A stretch of DNA of 64,000 nucleotides from Herbinix sp. Lineage in GTDB: Bacteria > Bacillota > Clostridia > Lachnospirales > Lachnospiraceae. The position numbers and the translations under genes were made by a program. The notes beneath the pieces are model-generated. The model made no database searches. It was given only the letters and a program-made list of their open reading frames with translations, and had not been told where the DNA came from. Location of the stretch: the NCBI GenBank assembly GCA_029256105.1, contig JAQSYO010000018.1, forward strand, positions 23,123-87,122. Direction: 5' to 3'. Positions 8,847 through 17,679 of this stretch are shown piece by piece (the stretch's first letter is position 1; each line of letters opens with the position of its first letter).

Positions 8847-9866
8847 ATGCCTTGGTGTCCTAATTGTAAAGCAGAATACCAGAATGGAATTACCGTTTGT
8901 TCTGATTGTAAGATTGAACTTGTTGAGAGTCTTGAGGAAAAGGAGGAGGATTTTGTTGCCTTTTTTCAAGCGGAAGACAAAAAGATTGCAGATAAATTGG
9001 TACGTTATTTTCAGTATTCTGATTTAAAATCCAAACTTGATTTCGATGAAGAAAATGAGATTTACGTGGTATCCATCCCTCCGAAGAAGGAAAAACAGGC
9101 AAAAAAACTTTACCAAGCGTTCTATTTTGTTGAGCGGGATAATTTGAATAATGCAGAGCTTGATCATAGCTCTCCCATTTCTGATAAAGAAAGTCCTGAA
9201 AATGAAAATAGCGAGGATGAAGCAAATTCGACTACCGTGAGAACTGCCGAAGATCATGAATTATCAACAAAAGCATCAGATTTATCAGAGCAACTTGTCG
9301 ATGATGCGTTATACGAGCAGGAAGATGAGAATTCTAAGTCAGAGGCAGACAACGAAGTTGAGGTAACTGACGATGAATTTACCGGTATTGAAGTTCAAGA
9401 AAGTTCCTCCAACTACATTTTTAAAGCGGATCAATACAAGGACCTAGCTGGAACCGTATGGATTTTTCTCTTCTTTGGAGTTGCCGGGATAATCTTTTTA
9501 ATCCTGAATGCGGTTGGTATTCTTTCCTTCTTTAGTGGTTTATTACCTACTACAGTGATGGGTGCAGTATTCTTATTCTTTCTTTACATAGCCGTAAGTA
9601 CGAACCAAAAAGCAAAAAAGGTACAGGCTGAGATTGATGCGGAAAATAAACTTACCGGAGAGATTAACCAATGGCTACAACTTCATGTAACAGAAAGCTT
9701 CTTATCTTCTATTCATAATGATGATATATCGGAGGAATTGAATTATCTTAAAAAGGTCGATACAATGAAAGAGCTGCTGCTAAAAGAGTTTGGTACACAA
9801 AATCTTGCTTATCTTGATCGTTTAATTGAGGAATATTACAGCAATACCTTCGAGAATATGGAGTAA
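8847..9866 (+). CDS. Zinc-ribbon membrane protein of unknown function
   Basis: About 339 aa starting MPWCPNCKAEY. Two CxxC pairs in the first 25 residues form a zinc ribbon. A DUF2007-like region (about residues 30-85) follows, then a long acidic linker rich in Glu, Asp and Ser. Two hydrophobic helices lie at about 205-250, before a charged helical C-terminus. I choose the ATG at 8847 because GGAG lies nine bases before it; the track's 8832 start has no such site. Membrane-anchored with soluble ends on both sides. No specific function recognised. Confidence 0.75.
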   Translation: MPWCPNCKAEYQNGITVCSDCKIELVESLEEKEEDFVAFFQAEDKKIADKLVRYFQYSDLKSKLDFDEENEIYVVSIPPKKEKQAKKLYQAFYFVERDNLNNAELDHSSPISDKESPENENSEDEANSTTVRTAEDHELSTKASDLSEQLVDDALYEQEDENSKSEADNEVEVTDDEFTGIEVQESSSNYIFKADQYKDLAGTVWIFLFFGVAGIIFLILNAVGILSFFSGLLPTTVMGAVFLFFLYIAVSTNQKAKKVQAEIDAENKLTGEINQWLQLHVTESFLSSIHNDDISEELNYLKKVDTMKELLLKEFGTQNLAYLDRLIEEYYSNTFENME

Positions 9867-9890
9867 ATAGGTTAATTCCTTTGTAAATAT

Positions 9891-9950
9891 GAAAGCTATC
9901 TTAATTTGGAACGTTGATTAACGATCCAATTAAGATAGCTTTATTTTTTG
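9891..9950. terminator. Intrinsic terminator between convergent genes
   Basis: AAAGCTATCTTAATT pairs with AATTAAGATAGCTTT across a short loop, followed by TATTTTTTG on the plus strand. It ends the zinc-ribbon gene and may also serve the convergent gene at 9967. Confidence 0.85.
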
Positions 9951-9966
9951 CTCTGTTCGATTGAAG

Positions 9967-10428
9967 TTATGATTGATGAGAATCTAATTCCGTTCGATAA
10001 GCATATTTTGAATTGTAAGCCCGCATTGTTCTATTTGCTGATTGTCTAATCTGTAATATTTCACTTTCCGTACATTGAATGATTGGATCAACATTAATTT
10101 CCTCTGGAAATCTAATATCAGCAAGTCTGTCCAGTATGGAGGCTATAATAGTATCGTCAGTTTCAACATTAAGTCGTTCAAGTAGAAAATTGATAAATTC
10201 CGAAATAGGATTACTAATTAATATCTTTCCTATAATATAATAAACAGCGGCTCTTTTTCGATTACTATGAGAATTATTTTCAACAAAGGTTATTAATTGT
10301 GGTAAAAAATCCGAGTTGCTCAAATCAGCTGCTTCACAATATGCTAAGTAACGCACTGACTCCTCTGAAGATAATACATCTTCTTTCCTAGACATTTTTT
10401 CAATTAATTCTTCGAGATATTTGTCCAT
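9967..10428 (-). CDS. Small alpha-helical protein, possibly HEAT-like
   Basis: About 153 aa, rich in amphipathic helices, with two segments resembling HEAT repeats (KRAAVYYIIGKILISNP and ASILDRLADI). No catalytic motif is seen and no family named with confidence. The ATG at 10428 has GAGGTGA just upstream and is preferred to the GTG at 10437. It is transcribed alone, convergent with the gene to the left. Confidence 0.65.
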   Translation of the reverse strand: MDKYLEELIEKMSRKEDVLSSEESVRYLAYCEAADLSNSDFLPQLITFVENNSHSNRKRAAVYYIIGKILISNPISEFINFLLERLNVETDDTIIASILDRLADIRFPEEINVDPIIQCTESEILQIRQSANRTMRAYNSKYAYRTELDSHQS

Positions 10429-10599
10429 CCATCTCACCTCATTAAAATCATTGTTAATTTGTTTGTTAAGTATTTTGTTCTATTACATGAGGTTTTATTA
10501 ATAAAGTAAAATAATTTAAGATTAATCGTAGACTCTTACTTTTATATCACAGCGCCTTGTAACAATTTCATTGTCTGTAAATTCATTTTTAGTTAAGCT

Positions 10600-11661
10600 T
10601 TATCTACTATTTCTTATCATTTTCAAACTATTAATGCCAGATGCCATAACAAGCTTTCTCATAAGTGGAAAATACATAAACGGAGACTTTAGCACCTTCA
10701 GGTATAATTTAAGCCTCAAACCTAAGGTTTTTCTTCGATATGCAGTACAAGGATCAGAAACCTTCGCATTAAATATTTCACTCAAATAATAGCCCGAATT
10801 AAATGCACTGCTGATTCCTTCTAAAGAACTGGGACTAATAAATCCCGCAGCTTCACCTATTAAAAAGATATTATTTTTGCCTGTACAAAAATCATTAAGC
10901 TTTGATGGGCGAAGTACGAGGCAACTTTCTGTTCTCTGCGCCTTTCCAAAATTGATACCTAATTTCTCAAGTTGCTTTTTTTGATTATCAAAACGTGTAC
11001 GACATCCTTGTTTTGGATAAGCTCCTCCGAATATAAAATATCCATCCTTTGATATTGTCCACGAATAGCAATCCGTGTTTTCCGAATCAAAGATACATGA
11101 ATAAAACGGATTATGATTCTTTTCAGTAAACCATTGTTGTATTGAAACATAACTTCTAATTTTCTTGTTCGGATACAAATACCTTCGAACAAAAGAATTG
11201 GCACCGTCAGCTCCTACTATATATTTTGCAGATATCGTTTGTTTATTATTTTCATTCAAAAATTCAACATTATAATAATCTTCCTGCTTTTTGATACAAG
11301 TACATGAACAATTATCAAAAACATCAACTTTGTTTGGAATTAATGATTTTAGCCATAGATCAAATTTATGTCTATCAAGATTGATATAATACCGTTGGTA
11401 ATGCCGTGTAACACCGGTATCCAAATCTATCGTTCGAACAGCAAAAATCTGTGGATCGACAAGAACTTCTTTCGGCAATGTAAGACCAAAACGCGAAATC
11501 GATTTTTGCGCATCCATTGCTAATAATCCACCACATGGTTTTCGAAATCCTTTCTCATCAGATCTTTTTTTATCAATAACAGCAACCGAATATTCTTTGT
11601 TTAAAAGACGTGCAAGTGTCGCACCGGCTGGCCCTAACCCTACAATTATAATATCATACAA
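10600..11661 (-). CDS. FAD-dependent oxidoreductase, geranylgeranyl reductase-like
   Basis: 353 aa. The N-terminal Rossmann motif is VGLGPAGATLARLL, then CGGLL near residue 43, a central YIVGADGANSFVRR motif, and LIGEAAGFISPSSLEGI, which binds the flavin. These are features of the geranylgeranyl reductase / DigA-like group that saturates isoprenoid chains or acts on other lipids. It starts with TTG preceded by AGGGGGTG. A consensus promoter lies at 11778-11806, inside one arm of a long inverted repeat. Substrate unknown. Confidence 0.85.
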   Translation of the reverse strand: MYDIIIVGLGPAGATLARLLNKEYSVAVIDKKRSDEKGFRKPCGGLLAMDAQKSISRFGLTLPKEVLVDPQIFAVRTIDLDTGVTRHYQRYYINLDRHKFDLWLKSLIPNKVDVFDNCSCTCIKKQEDYYNVEFLNENNKQTISAKYIVGADGANSFVRRYLYPNKKIRSYVSIQQWFTEKNHNPFYSCIFDSENTDCYSWTISKDGYFIFGGAYPKQGCRTRFDNQKKQLEKLGINFGKAQRTESCLVLRPSKLNDFCTGKNNIFLIGEAAGFISPSSLEGISSAFNSGYYLSEIFNAKVSDPCTAYRRKTLGLRLKLYLKVLKSPFMYFPLMRKLVMASGINSLKMIRNSR

Positions 11662-11777
11662 TTAAAGCACCCCCTATTTCTATTATTTTATACAAGTCAT
11701 TTACCTATGCTTTGTAGGTACATACATATCAAGTGGAACTCGCTTTACTGGTGGAACTAATTACCCTGTTTATTGTA

Positions 11778-11843
11778 AATATAGCACAGCGCAAATTGAC
11801 TGTCAATAATATTTTATCGATTATCAATAAAATATTATTGACA
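11778..11843 (-). promoter_or_regulatory. Promoter with a 17-bp perfect inverted repeat over the -35
   Basis: On the minus strand TTGACA (11801-11806), 17 bases, TATATT (11778-11783) is a strong promoter for the FAD oxidoreductase. TGTCAATAATATTTTAT (11801-11817) and its exact complement (11827-11843) form a 9-base-loop inverted repeat. The promoter -35 is the outer end of one arm, so a protein bound here would block or modulate it. Confidence 0.65.
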
Positions 11844-11863
11844 TTAGATAATTTTCTTGCCAA

Positions 11864-11954
11864 TAGCAAAGGTAGCAAAGGTGAAGGTAGCAAAGGATAG
11901 CAATTGAGGATAGCAATTGAGGTAGCAAAGGTAGCAAAGGTAACAAAGGCAACA
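11864..11954. repeat. Degenerate 9-13 bp tandem repeat (GGTAGCAAA type)
   Basis: About eight imperfect copies of GGTAGCAAA/GGATAGCAATT lie between the divergent FAD oxidoreductase and birA genes. The 76-codon minus ORF over it is low complexity and lacks a ribosome site, so I do not call it a gene. Confidence 0.8.
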
Positions 11955-12018
11955 ACCAACTTAAATCACCATAAAAGTTTTCTTAGCTTCTAATTGTCGA
12001 CTCTTTTATGTTCACGGG

Positions 12019-12046
12019 TTGACAATCATTTATATTATGATATACT
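12019..12046 (+). promoter_or_regulatory. birA-bioY promoter
   Basis: TTGACA (12019-12024), 16 bases, TATACT (12041-12046). The predicted start falls near 12053, giving a leader of about 25 bases. A perfect palindrome ATCATATATGAT (12052-12063) sits at the start site. No classical BirA box was recognised. Confidence 0.65.
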
Positions 12047-12076
12047 AAATCATCATATATGATAAGGACGAGCCAT

Positions 12077-13060
12077 ATGGAATTAAAACATCAAGTTTTA
12101 AAGATTCTGGAAGAAAACAGAGGTAACACGATAAACGGAGCGAAGCTTGCAAGTGAGCTTTTCGTAACACGTAGCTCTATTTGGAAGGCGATGAAAGCCT
12201 TACAAAAGGATGGATACCGTATAGAAGCTGTAACAAATAAGGGATATTGTCTACTTCAACACAATGATATCGTATCGGTGGAAAGTATTACTCCATTTTT
12301 GAGAGAGGAAGCTGTAAACTTTGTTCTTGATGTTCGGCAAAGTGTAACCTCGACGAACACTATAGCAAAGGAATTGGCTGCTCAAGGAGCCAAAGAAGGT
12401 ACCGTAATAATTGCAAGGGAACAGACGGAAGGTCGCGGTCGTATGGGACGTTCCTTTTATTCTCCAAATTCCTCTGGGATTTATTTTACGATTATCCTTA
12501 GACCAACGCTTAATTTGGAAGATTCCCTCTTAATCACTACAGCTACTGCGGTTGCAGTTTCTCGTGCTATAGAAGCAGTAGCTAAAGTAAATGCAGTAAT
12601 AAAGTGGGTGAATGACATCTTTGTAGCCGGAAAGAAGGTCTGTGGAATATTGACCGAAGCTTCATTAAACTTTGAAAATGGTAGGTTAGAATATGCAGTT
12701 GTTGGTATCGGAATAAATATAGAAACCAAAGATTTTCCTGATAATATTCAGCAGATAGCAGGTTCCTTATTCTCCGATAAACCGAGTGACACACCTATAA
12801 CTTCAATGTTGGTAGCTGAAATACTTAATAACATATCCAGCTGTATGAATTCTCTAACCGATAAAAAATATTTAGAGGATTACCGTAAGCGTTCCTTTCT
12901 AATTGGAAAAGAAATTCTTGTATTAAAAGGTAGCATATCGAGATCTGCTAGAGCGATTGATATCGATGAAAAAGCAAGGTTAGTCGTGGAATATGAAGAT
13001 AAATCCACGGAAGCACTTGTTTCTGGGGAAGTGAGTATTCGACCTATTAATAAAAGCTAA
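12077..13060 (+). CDS. birA: Biotin-protein ligase / biotin repressor BirA
   Basis: About 327 aa. An N-terminal winged helix (residues 1-65) is followed by the ligase core with GRGRMGRSFYSP (biotinyl-adenylate loop), KWVNDI (active-site Lys) and KVCGILTEA, then a C-terminal SH3-like domain. The two-domain form joins biotin to carboxylases and represses biotin genes. The ATG at 12077 has AAGGA eight bases upstream; the track start at 12059 lies at the transcription start and is unlikely. It is followed 60 bases later by bioY, a natural partnership of biotin sensing and uptake. Confidence 0.96.
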   Translation: MELKHQVLKILEENRGNTINGAKLASELFVTRSSIWKAMKALQKDGYRIEAVTNKGYCLLQHNDIVSVESITPFLREEAVNFVLDVRQSVTSTNTIAKELAAQGAKEGTVIIAREQTEGRGRMGRSFYSPNSSGIYFTIILRPTLNLEDSLLITTATAVAVSRAIEAVAKVNAVIKWVNDIFVAGKKVCGILTEASLNFENGRLEYAVVGIGINIETKDFPDNIQQIAGSLFSDKPSDTPITSMLVAEILNNISSCMNSLTDKKYLEDYRKRSFLIGKEILVLKGSISRSARAIDIDEKARLVVEYEDKSTEALVSGEVSIRPINKS

Positions 13061-13120
13061 GTCAAAAATGAAAGATTATATAAATCAAAACAATCCAACA
13101 TCTTACGAAAGGAATGTACT

Positions 13121-13768
13121 TTGTTGACAAACTTGATATTCGATATTCCAAATATCAATTTTATCTTAACACCGGTACAATATAAAAAAATGAATAATTC
13201 GAATTTAACAAAAGTAACCTTTAAAACTCAAAAAATAAGCACCAAGGATCTAGTAATGACCGCAATGTTTACTGCAGTTATCTGCGTTATGGCTCAAATT
13301 TCGATACCGACACAACCAATACCTTTTACTTTATCTCTGTTTGCTATATTTTTAACAGGTGCTCTTCTATCTCCACGCTATGCTTTCCTGTCCGTATTAG
13401 TATATCTGTTATTGGGAGCATTCGGACTTCCCGTTTTTGCTGGCTTTAAAGGTGGTCCGGACAGATTAGTCGGAATGACTGGCGGTTATCTTATGTCTTA
13501 TCCTCTTATGGCACTCATTATTGCCTTATGTTATAGGTACATAAAAAAATATAAAGTTTTAGCTTTATCCATCGGTATGATTGTATCCTTATTTCTCTGC
13601 TATTTATTAGGAACCCTATGGTTTATGAATGTGTCAGGTAATAACTTATATACCTCTCTTACTTTATGCGTATTTCCATATGTATTATTTGATATAATGA
13701 AAATTGTACTGGCTATTTCCATTAGTATGGTTATTAGAAAAACAGCGCTGAAGAGTTATAGGATATAA
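13121..13768 (+). CDS. bioY: Biotin transporter BioY (ECF S component)
   Basis: 215 aa. The core from KISTKDLVMTAMFTAVICV onward has six hydrophobic helices and the BioY signatures IPTQPIPFTLS and GGPDRLVGMTGGYLMSYP. It binds biotin in the membrane and works with the shared energising module (EcfAT), which is not in this window. The TTG at 13121 has AAAGGA seven bases upstream, giving an unusual ~40-residue leader before the first helix; the internal ATG at 13190 lacks a ribosome site. Cotranscribed with birA. Confidence 0.92.
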   Translation: MLTNLIFDIPNINFILTPVQYKKMNNSNLTKVTFKTQKISTKDLVMTAMFTAVICVMAQISIPTQPIPFTLSLFAIFLTGALLSPRYAFLSVLVYLLLGAFGLPVFAGFKGGPDRLVGMTGGYLMSYPLMALIIALCYRYIKKYKVLALSIGMIVSLFLCYLLGTLWFMNVSGNNLYTSLTLCVFPYVLFDIMKIVLAISISMVIRKTALKSYRI

Positions 13769-13850
13769 ATCATAAGTCAATCTGTATTCGCTACTCTTGT
13801 TGGTACAAACAGATTATATAATGAAATTCATAATAGAATATAGAATTATA

Positions 13851-13880
13851 AATGAGGGGCAGAAAAATCTGCCCCTCATT
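13851..13880. terminator. Bidirectional terminator between bioY and the SNF2 gene
   Basis: AATGAGGGGCAGA and TCTGCCCCTCATT form a perfect 13-pair stem with an AAAA loop, flanked by T-rich sequence. It lies between convergent genes. Confidence 0.85.
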
Positions 13881-13911
13881 CTATATCTTACTATACTTTT
13901 GTTAATTTCTA

Positions 13912-16900
13912 CTACATCGGAGCAAATAATTCCTCCAACTCCTCCTTGGACAAAGTATTAATAAATACTTCTTTGGAACTGATAATAGAATCGGATAGTT
14001 CTTTCTTCTTTCTCTGTAGCTTGAAGATCTTCTCTTCAATCGTTCCCTTCGTAATCAGTTTCATAACATGTACCTTATTCTGTTGGCCAATACGATAAGC
14101 ACGATCGGTTGCTTGGTCTTCCACTGCTGGGTTCCACCAGGGATCATAATGAATTACAGTGTCTGCACCTGTAAGATTTAATCCAGTACCTCCCGCTTTT
14201 AAGGAGATCAAGAATACCTTTCCTTCCCCTGCATTAAAGCGTTTTACATAATCATTTCGATCATGTGTCGGTGTAGAGCCTTCAAGATAAAAATAGGGAA
14301 TGTCCAAATCCTTTAATTCATTCTCAATGATTCGTAACATTGAGGTGAATTGAGAAAATACCAAGATGCGATGATCATTGGCAATCGCTTCCGGGATAAT
14401 CTCCATTAAAAGCTCTAATTTACCACTACCACCCTGATAATTATCAATAAAAGTGGAAGGATGACAGCAGATCTGGCGAAGTCTCGTAAGCGCTGCCAAA
14501 ATCTTAATTCTGTTCTTCTCAACACCACTTTCTTCAATATCAGAATGTAACTCACTACGAATATTCTCTAGATAAGACAGATAAACTAGCTTCTGTCCCT
14601 CCGATAATTCGGTCAACATCTTCGTCTCATATTTATCAGGCAATTCGGTTAATACATCCTTTTTCATACGTCGCAAAATAAAAGGTGTAATATGTTGGTG
14701 AAGATCACTTAAAGCCTCCGTGTCTTCCTTTAATATCGGCTTTTCATATAGCTCCACGAATCGAGTATGGCTGTTCAGGTATTCTGGCATAATAAAATCA
14801 AAGATAGACCATAGTTCGGACAAACTATTCTCAATCGGTGTTCCGGTAAGGGCAAAGCGGTGATTCGCACGAAGCCTTTTTACTGATTTTGCATTCAGAG
14901 AGGAGTCATTTTTGATAAACTGCGCCTCATCGATAAAAACAGTATGAAAATCGATTTTCTCATAGCTTGTGATGTCTCTTCGGATAAGTGGATATGAAGT
15001 AATTAAAACATCATAATCTAAATATTTCTCGATGGATTCCTGCCGTTCTGGAGGTGTCCCAGTTATAACTAATGCTTTTAAATGCGGAGCAAAGTTCTCT
15101 ATTTCATCCTGCCAATTATATATCAAAGAGGTAGGACACACAATTAAATGATGTACTCGCTTTTCTTTATTTATCTCCGATGCGATATAGACGATGGACT
15201 GAAGTGTCTTACCAAGACCCATATCATCTGCCAATATGCCACCCAATTCATTCGCTGCTAAGGTTCTTAACCATTTATAACCAGTAAACTGATATGGCCG
15301 TAAGTCTGCAAGTATTCCCTCCGGTAAGGTATACTCCGTCTGCGCAGGATTAAGGATTTTCTCGGTTAATGCCAAAAAGTCCCTATCCCGTTCAAATTCA
15401 AATTCTTTCTCTGAAAAAGCCTTATCCAGATAGACAGCATGTTGTTTCTCCAGTAAAAGTGCTTCCTCCTTTAAATTCTTATCACTGACATTCAAGGAAT
15501 TTAAGATATGGGATACTTCACTAATCGTCTTATCTTCAAGATTAATAAAGCTTCCGTTTTTCAGTCGGTAATATTTCTTTTTAATTTGGTAGGAATGTAA
15601 TAAGTCCTTTAATTCCTCCTTGGGAACCTCGTCAAAGGCAAGATCCAGTTCTAGCATATTAAATTCTGAATTCATGCGGACTCCAGCTTTAAAACTTCCA
15701 GGAGCACGAATTCCCAGGCGACGGAAATCCTCGGAATAGAAAAGTGATGCTTTCTCTTCTAATTCCATTACCCTACCGGATAAGAATTCATATATTTTTT
15801 CTTCGTCTTTCAGTAAATAAAAGTTCTTATAAGGAACGAAACCCTGCTTTAGGAGCTCAGATATAATGGAATCCTCTTTTTCTCTTTGACGAACAATGAT
15901 ATAGGAACCTGCCGCTGCATTTCCAAAGGAATTGAATTCATATTCTCCATACTTATATTTTAACTCTGCTTTAATTCCGGTCTTATATTTATCAAAATAA
16001 AGCTTAGCTTCCATGTCACAGGTAATATATCTGCTTTTCAGTTCTTCCGGTACGTCCAGAACCATAGTCTCACTGATGCGTGGTAATACATGCTCTAAAA
16101 AGCTTGTCTTACTTTCACCACGAAAAACGAGGGGTTCCTTATCCTTCCCAAGACTATTATAAAAAGGCTTAAAATTACGTATAAACTTTTTATCCGGAAG
16201 ATATATTGCACCGTCAAAATAAAGAAGCTCTCCGGTTTCTGTAATCGGAAGTACTGCTTCCTTCCCTTGATAATCCACAGTAACAGAATCTTCATCCAGT
16301 GTAAGTTGATAAGATATTTTCGGATTTCCCCTTATAAATTCCACATCAGTATAAACCTTTCCATATAATTCCAAGGTTATCGTATTTTCCTTTATAATAT
16401 CTAGCAATTTAATCAGCATATTCTTCGTAATAAACATCTGTGCCTTCGAAAATATCTTCGAAAAATGGGTGCTGTCAATAACCTCCTGGATTTCATATAC
16501 TTCAAGTAAATAATCTAGAATATCCAGAGAAATTGCATCGAATGTACTCTCACCATGAACAAATTTAAATTCTTTTCCTATGGCAAAGCTCTCATGATGA
16601 TAGATATCGGATAAAAATTTCTTAATAGTTTGAATTTTATATTTACGGCTACTACCACCACGCAAGGAAGCCATGGCTCTTCCGTTTTCACCTTTTAATA
16701 TAGATGGAATGCTTACGATTACTTCTAACCCAAAGGTTTCACCAACCAGTACGGAATCCTCCTGTGATACAAAGTAATCAAGTAATTGCATTACCTTACG
16801 CTCCTCAGGGTTCTTCGATTCCGTAAGTAAGGCACGCTCCTGATATTTAAGTACAAATAATAAAGCAGCGACCACATGCTTGCAGGCGCCTTGATCCTTT

Positions 16901-17124
16901 AGTCTAGATGGACAATTACAACTATAATCAAAGGAGCCGTCCTCCTGCTCATCCACAGTCACAGAATAATTATAATTACCTTTTACCACCAAACGATATT
17001 GTTTGTTTGAATTTGAATATGTTGCATTTGAGATGCGATTATCTTTATAGTATTGTAAACCCCTAGCATATATAGTATCATTTGATGCTAAGTTTCGTAT
17101 TCCTGTACGCGAAATCTGTATCAT
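13912..17124 (-). CDS. SWI2/SNF2-family helicase with SWIM zinc finger
   Basis: 1070 aa. The SWIM finger lies near residues 68-92 (CNCPSRLKDQGACKHVV), then a bacterial SNF2-associated region. The SNF2 ATPase follows, with Walker A DDMGLGKT near 640, the DEAQ box, SAT-like ALTGTPIEN, and helicase C motifs LISLKAGGTGLNLTGA and QATDRAYRIGQ. Such proteins translocate on DNA and are thought to remodel RNA polymerase or DNA-bound proteins; the precise bacterial role is unsettled. Transcribed alone, with an extended -10 (TGTTATAAT, TATAAT at 17157-17162 on the minus strand). The upstream neighbour is the repeat array. Confidence 0.95.
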   Translation of the reverse strand: MIQISRTGIRNLASNDTIYARGLQYYKDNRISNATYSNSNKQYRLVVKGNYNYSVTVDEQEDGSFDYSCNCPSRLKDQGACKHVVAALLFVLKYQERALLTESKNPEERKVMQLLDYFVSQEDSVLVGETFGLEVIVSIPSILKGENGRAMASLRGGSSRKYKIQTIKKFLSDIYHHESFAIGKEFKFVHGESTFDAISLDILDYLLEVYEIQEVIDSTHFSKIFSKAQMFITKNMLIKLLDIIKENTITLELYGKVYTDVEFIRGNPKISYQLTLDEDSVTVDYQGKEAVLPITETGELLYFDGAIYLPDKKFIRNFKPFYNSLGKDKEPLVFRGESKTSFLEHVLPRISETMVLDVPEELKSRYITCDMEAKLYFDKYKTGIKAELKYKYGEYEFNSFGNAAAGSYIIVRQREKEDSIISELLKQGFVPYKNFYLLKDEEKIYEFLSGRVMELEEKASLFYSEDFRRLGIRAPGSFKAGVRMNSEFNMLELDLAFDEVPKEELKDLLHSYQIKKKYYRLKNGSFINLEDKTISEVSHILNSLNVSDKNLKEEALLLEKQHAVYLDKAFSEKEFEFERDRDFLALTEKILNPAQTEYTLPEGILADLRPYQFTGYKWLRTLAANELGGILADDMGLGKTLQSIVYIASEINKEKRVHHLIVCPTSLIYNWQDEIENFAPHLKALVITGTPPERQESIEKYLDYDVLITSYPLIRRDITSYEKIDFHTVFIDEAQFIKNDSSLNAKSVKRLRANHRFALTGTPIENSLSELWSIFDFIMPEYLNSHTRFVELYEKPILKEDTEALSDLHQHITPFILRRMKKDVLTELPDKYETKMLTELSEGQKLVYLSYLENIRSELHSDIEESGVEKNRIKILAALTRLRQICCHPSTFIDNYQGGSGKLELLMEIIPEAIANDHRILVFSQFTSMLRIIENELKDLDIPYFYLEGSTPTHDRNDYVKRFNAGEGKVFLISLKAGGTGLNLTGADTVIHYDPWWNPAVEDQATDRAYRIGQQNKVHVMKLITKGTIEEKIFKLQRKKKELSDSIISSKEVFINTLSKEELEELFAPM

Positions 17125-17243
17125 ATACGCACACCTTTCCTAAATTGTATCTTACTATTATAACACAATTTAAAGGAAAAGTGTAAATCATTTTGATGAA
17201 ATTTAATTCAAGGGGAAATTAATCTATCAAATATGTAAAATAC

Positions 17244-17290
17244 AAAAAAGAGAGCATCTCTACCGTCTAAGCAGATACTCTCTTTTTATA
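17244..17290. terminator. Strong bidirectional terminator ending the repeat-array transcription unit
   Basis: AAAAAGAGAG-C-ATCT pairs with AGAT-A-CTCTCTTTTT around a 13-base loop. On the minus strand the stem is followed by TTTTTTGTATTTT. It lies between the SNF2 promoter and the repeat block, with no protein gene to terminate. It therefore most likely ends a minus-strand RNA coming from the array. Confidence 0.85.
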
Positions 17291-17302
17291 TTAAATTATT
17301 CA

Positions 17303-17503
17303 TCATATTTTGGTACATGCCATCCCATCTTCAGAATATGCTTTGAAATGTATCGCAAAGCGTTTGGTGATCAGTACCAACCTTTCTAATAAATTGTTTG
17401 AGGTATAACATAAAGTTTCTGGTGGTTTGTACCGTCCTTTCTTTAATATTTTGCTTTGGGTAAATCGCTTATGTGTTTGGCGGTCTGTACCTTCCTTTCG
17501 CAA
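17303..17503 (-). repeat. Three diverged ~56-bp repeats at the array's distal end
   Basis: Three copies on the minus strand share AAAGG, then GGTAC, then CCA(A/G)A, at about 17373, 17428 and 17486 (spacing 55 and 58). The same stretch is an ORF in the track (66 codons, TTG start), but it has no ribosome site and its peptide shows no domain, so I treat it as non-coding. Confidence 0.6.
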
Positions 17504-17679
17504 TATTTTTTGTAACTATCTATAGTAATCCTTCGTGAAACTGAAGGAAATTACTTTTAAATTCACTATAAACCAACTTATATTTTTTCTTTTCCTTTCC
17601 ATATTTTTATTATAACTAATCTCTTCTTACTTCTCATAGGGCTTACACTTTTCATGATTTTTATCTTTACAATTAATAG

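Noticed and set aside
11729-11959. 76-codon minus ORF
   Set aside because: Low-complexity product of the GGTAGCAAA repeat and the promoter inverted repeat; no ribosome site.
12019-13120. BirA operator near birA or bioY
   Set aside because: No TTGTTAAC/GTTAACAA-type pair at the expected 14-16 base spacing; the short palindrome at 12052 does not match.
17303-17503. 66-codon minus ORF in the ORF track
   Set aside because: TTG start without ribosome site; its coding appearance comes from three ~56-bp DNA repeats whose 55/58 spacing does not keep a frame.
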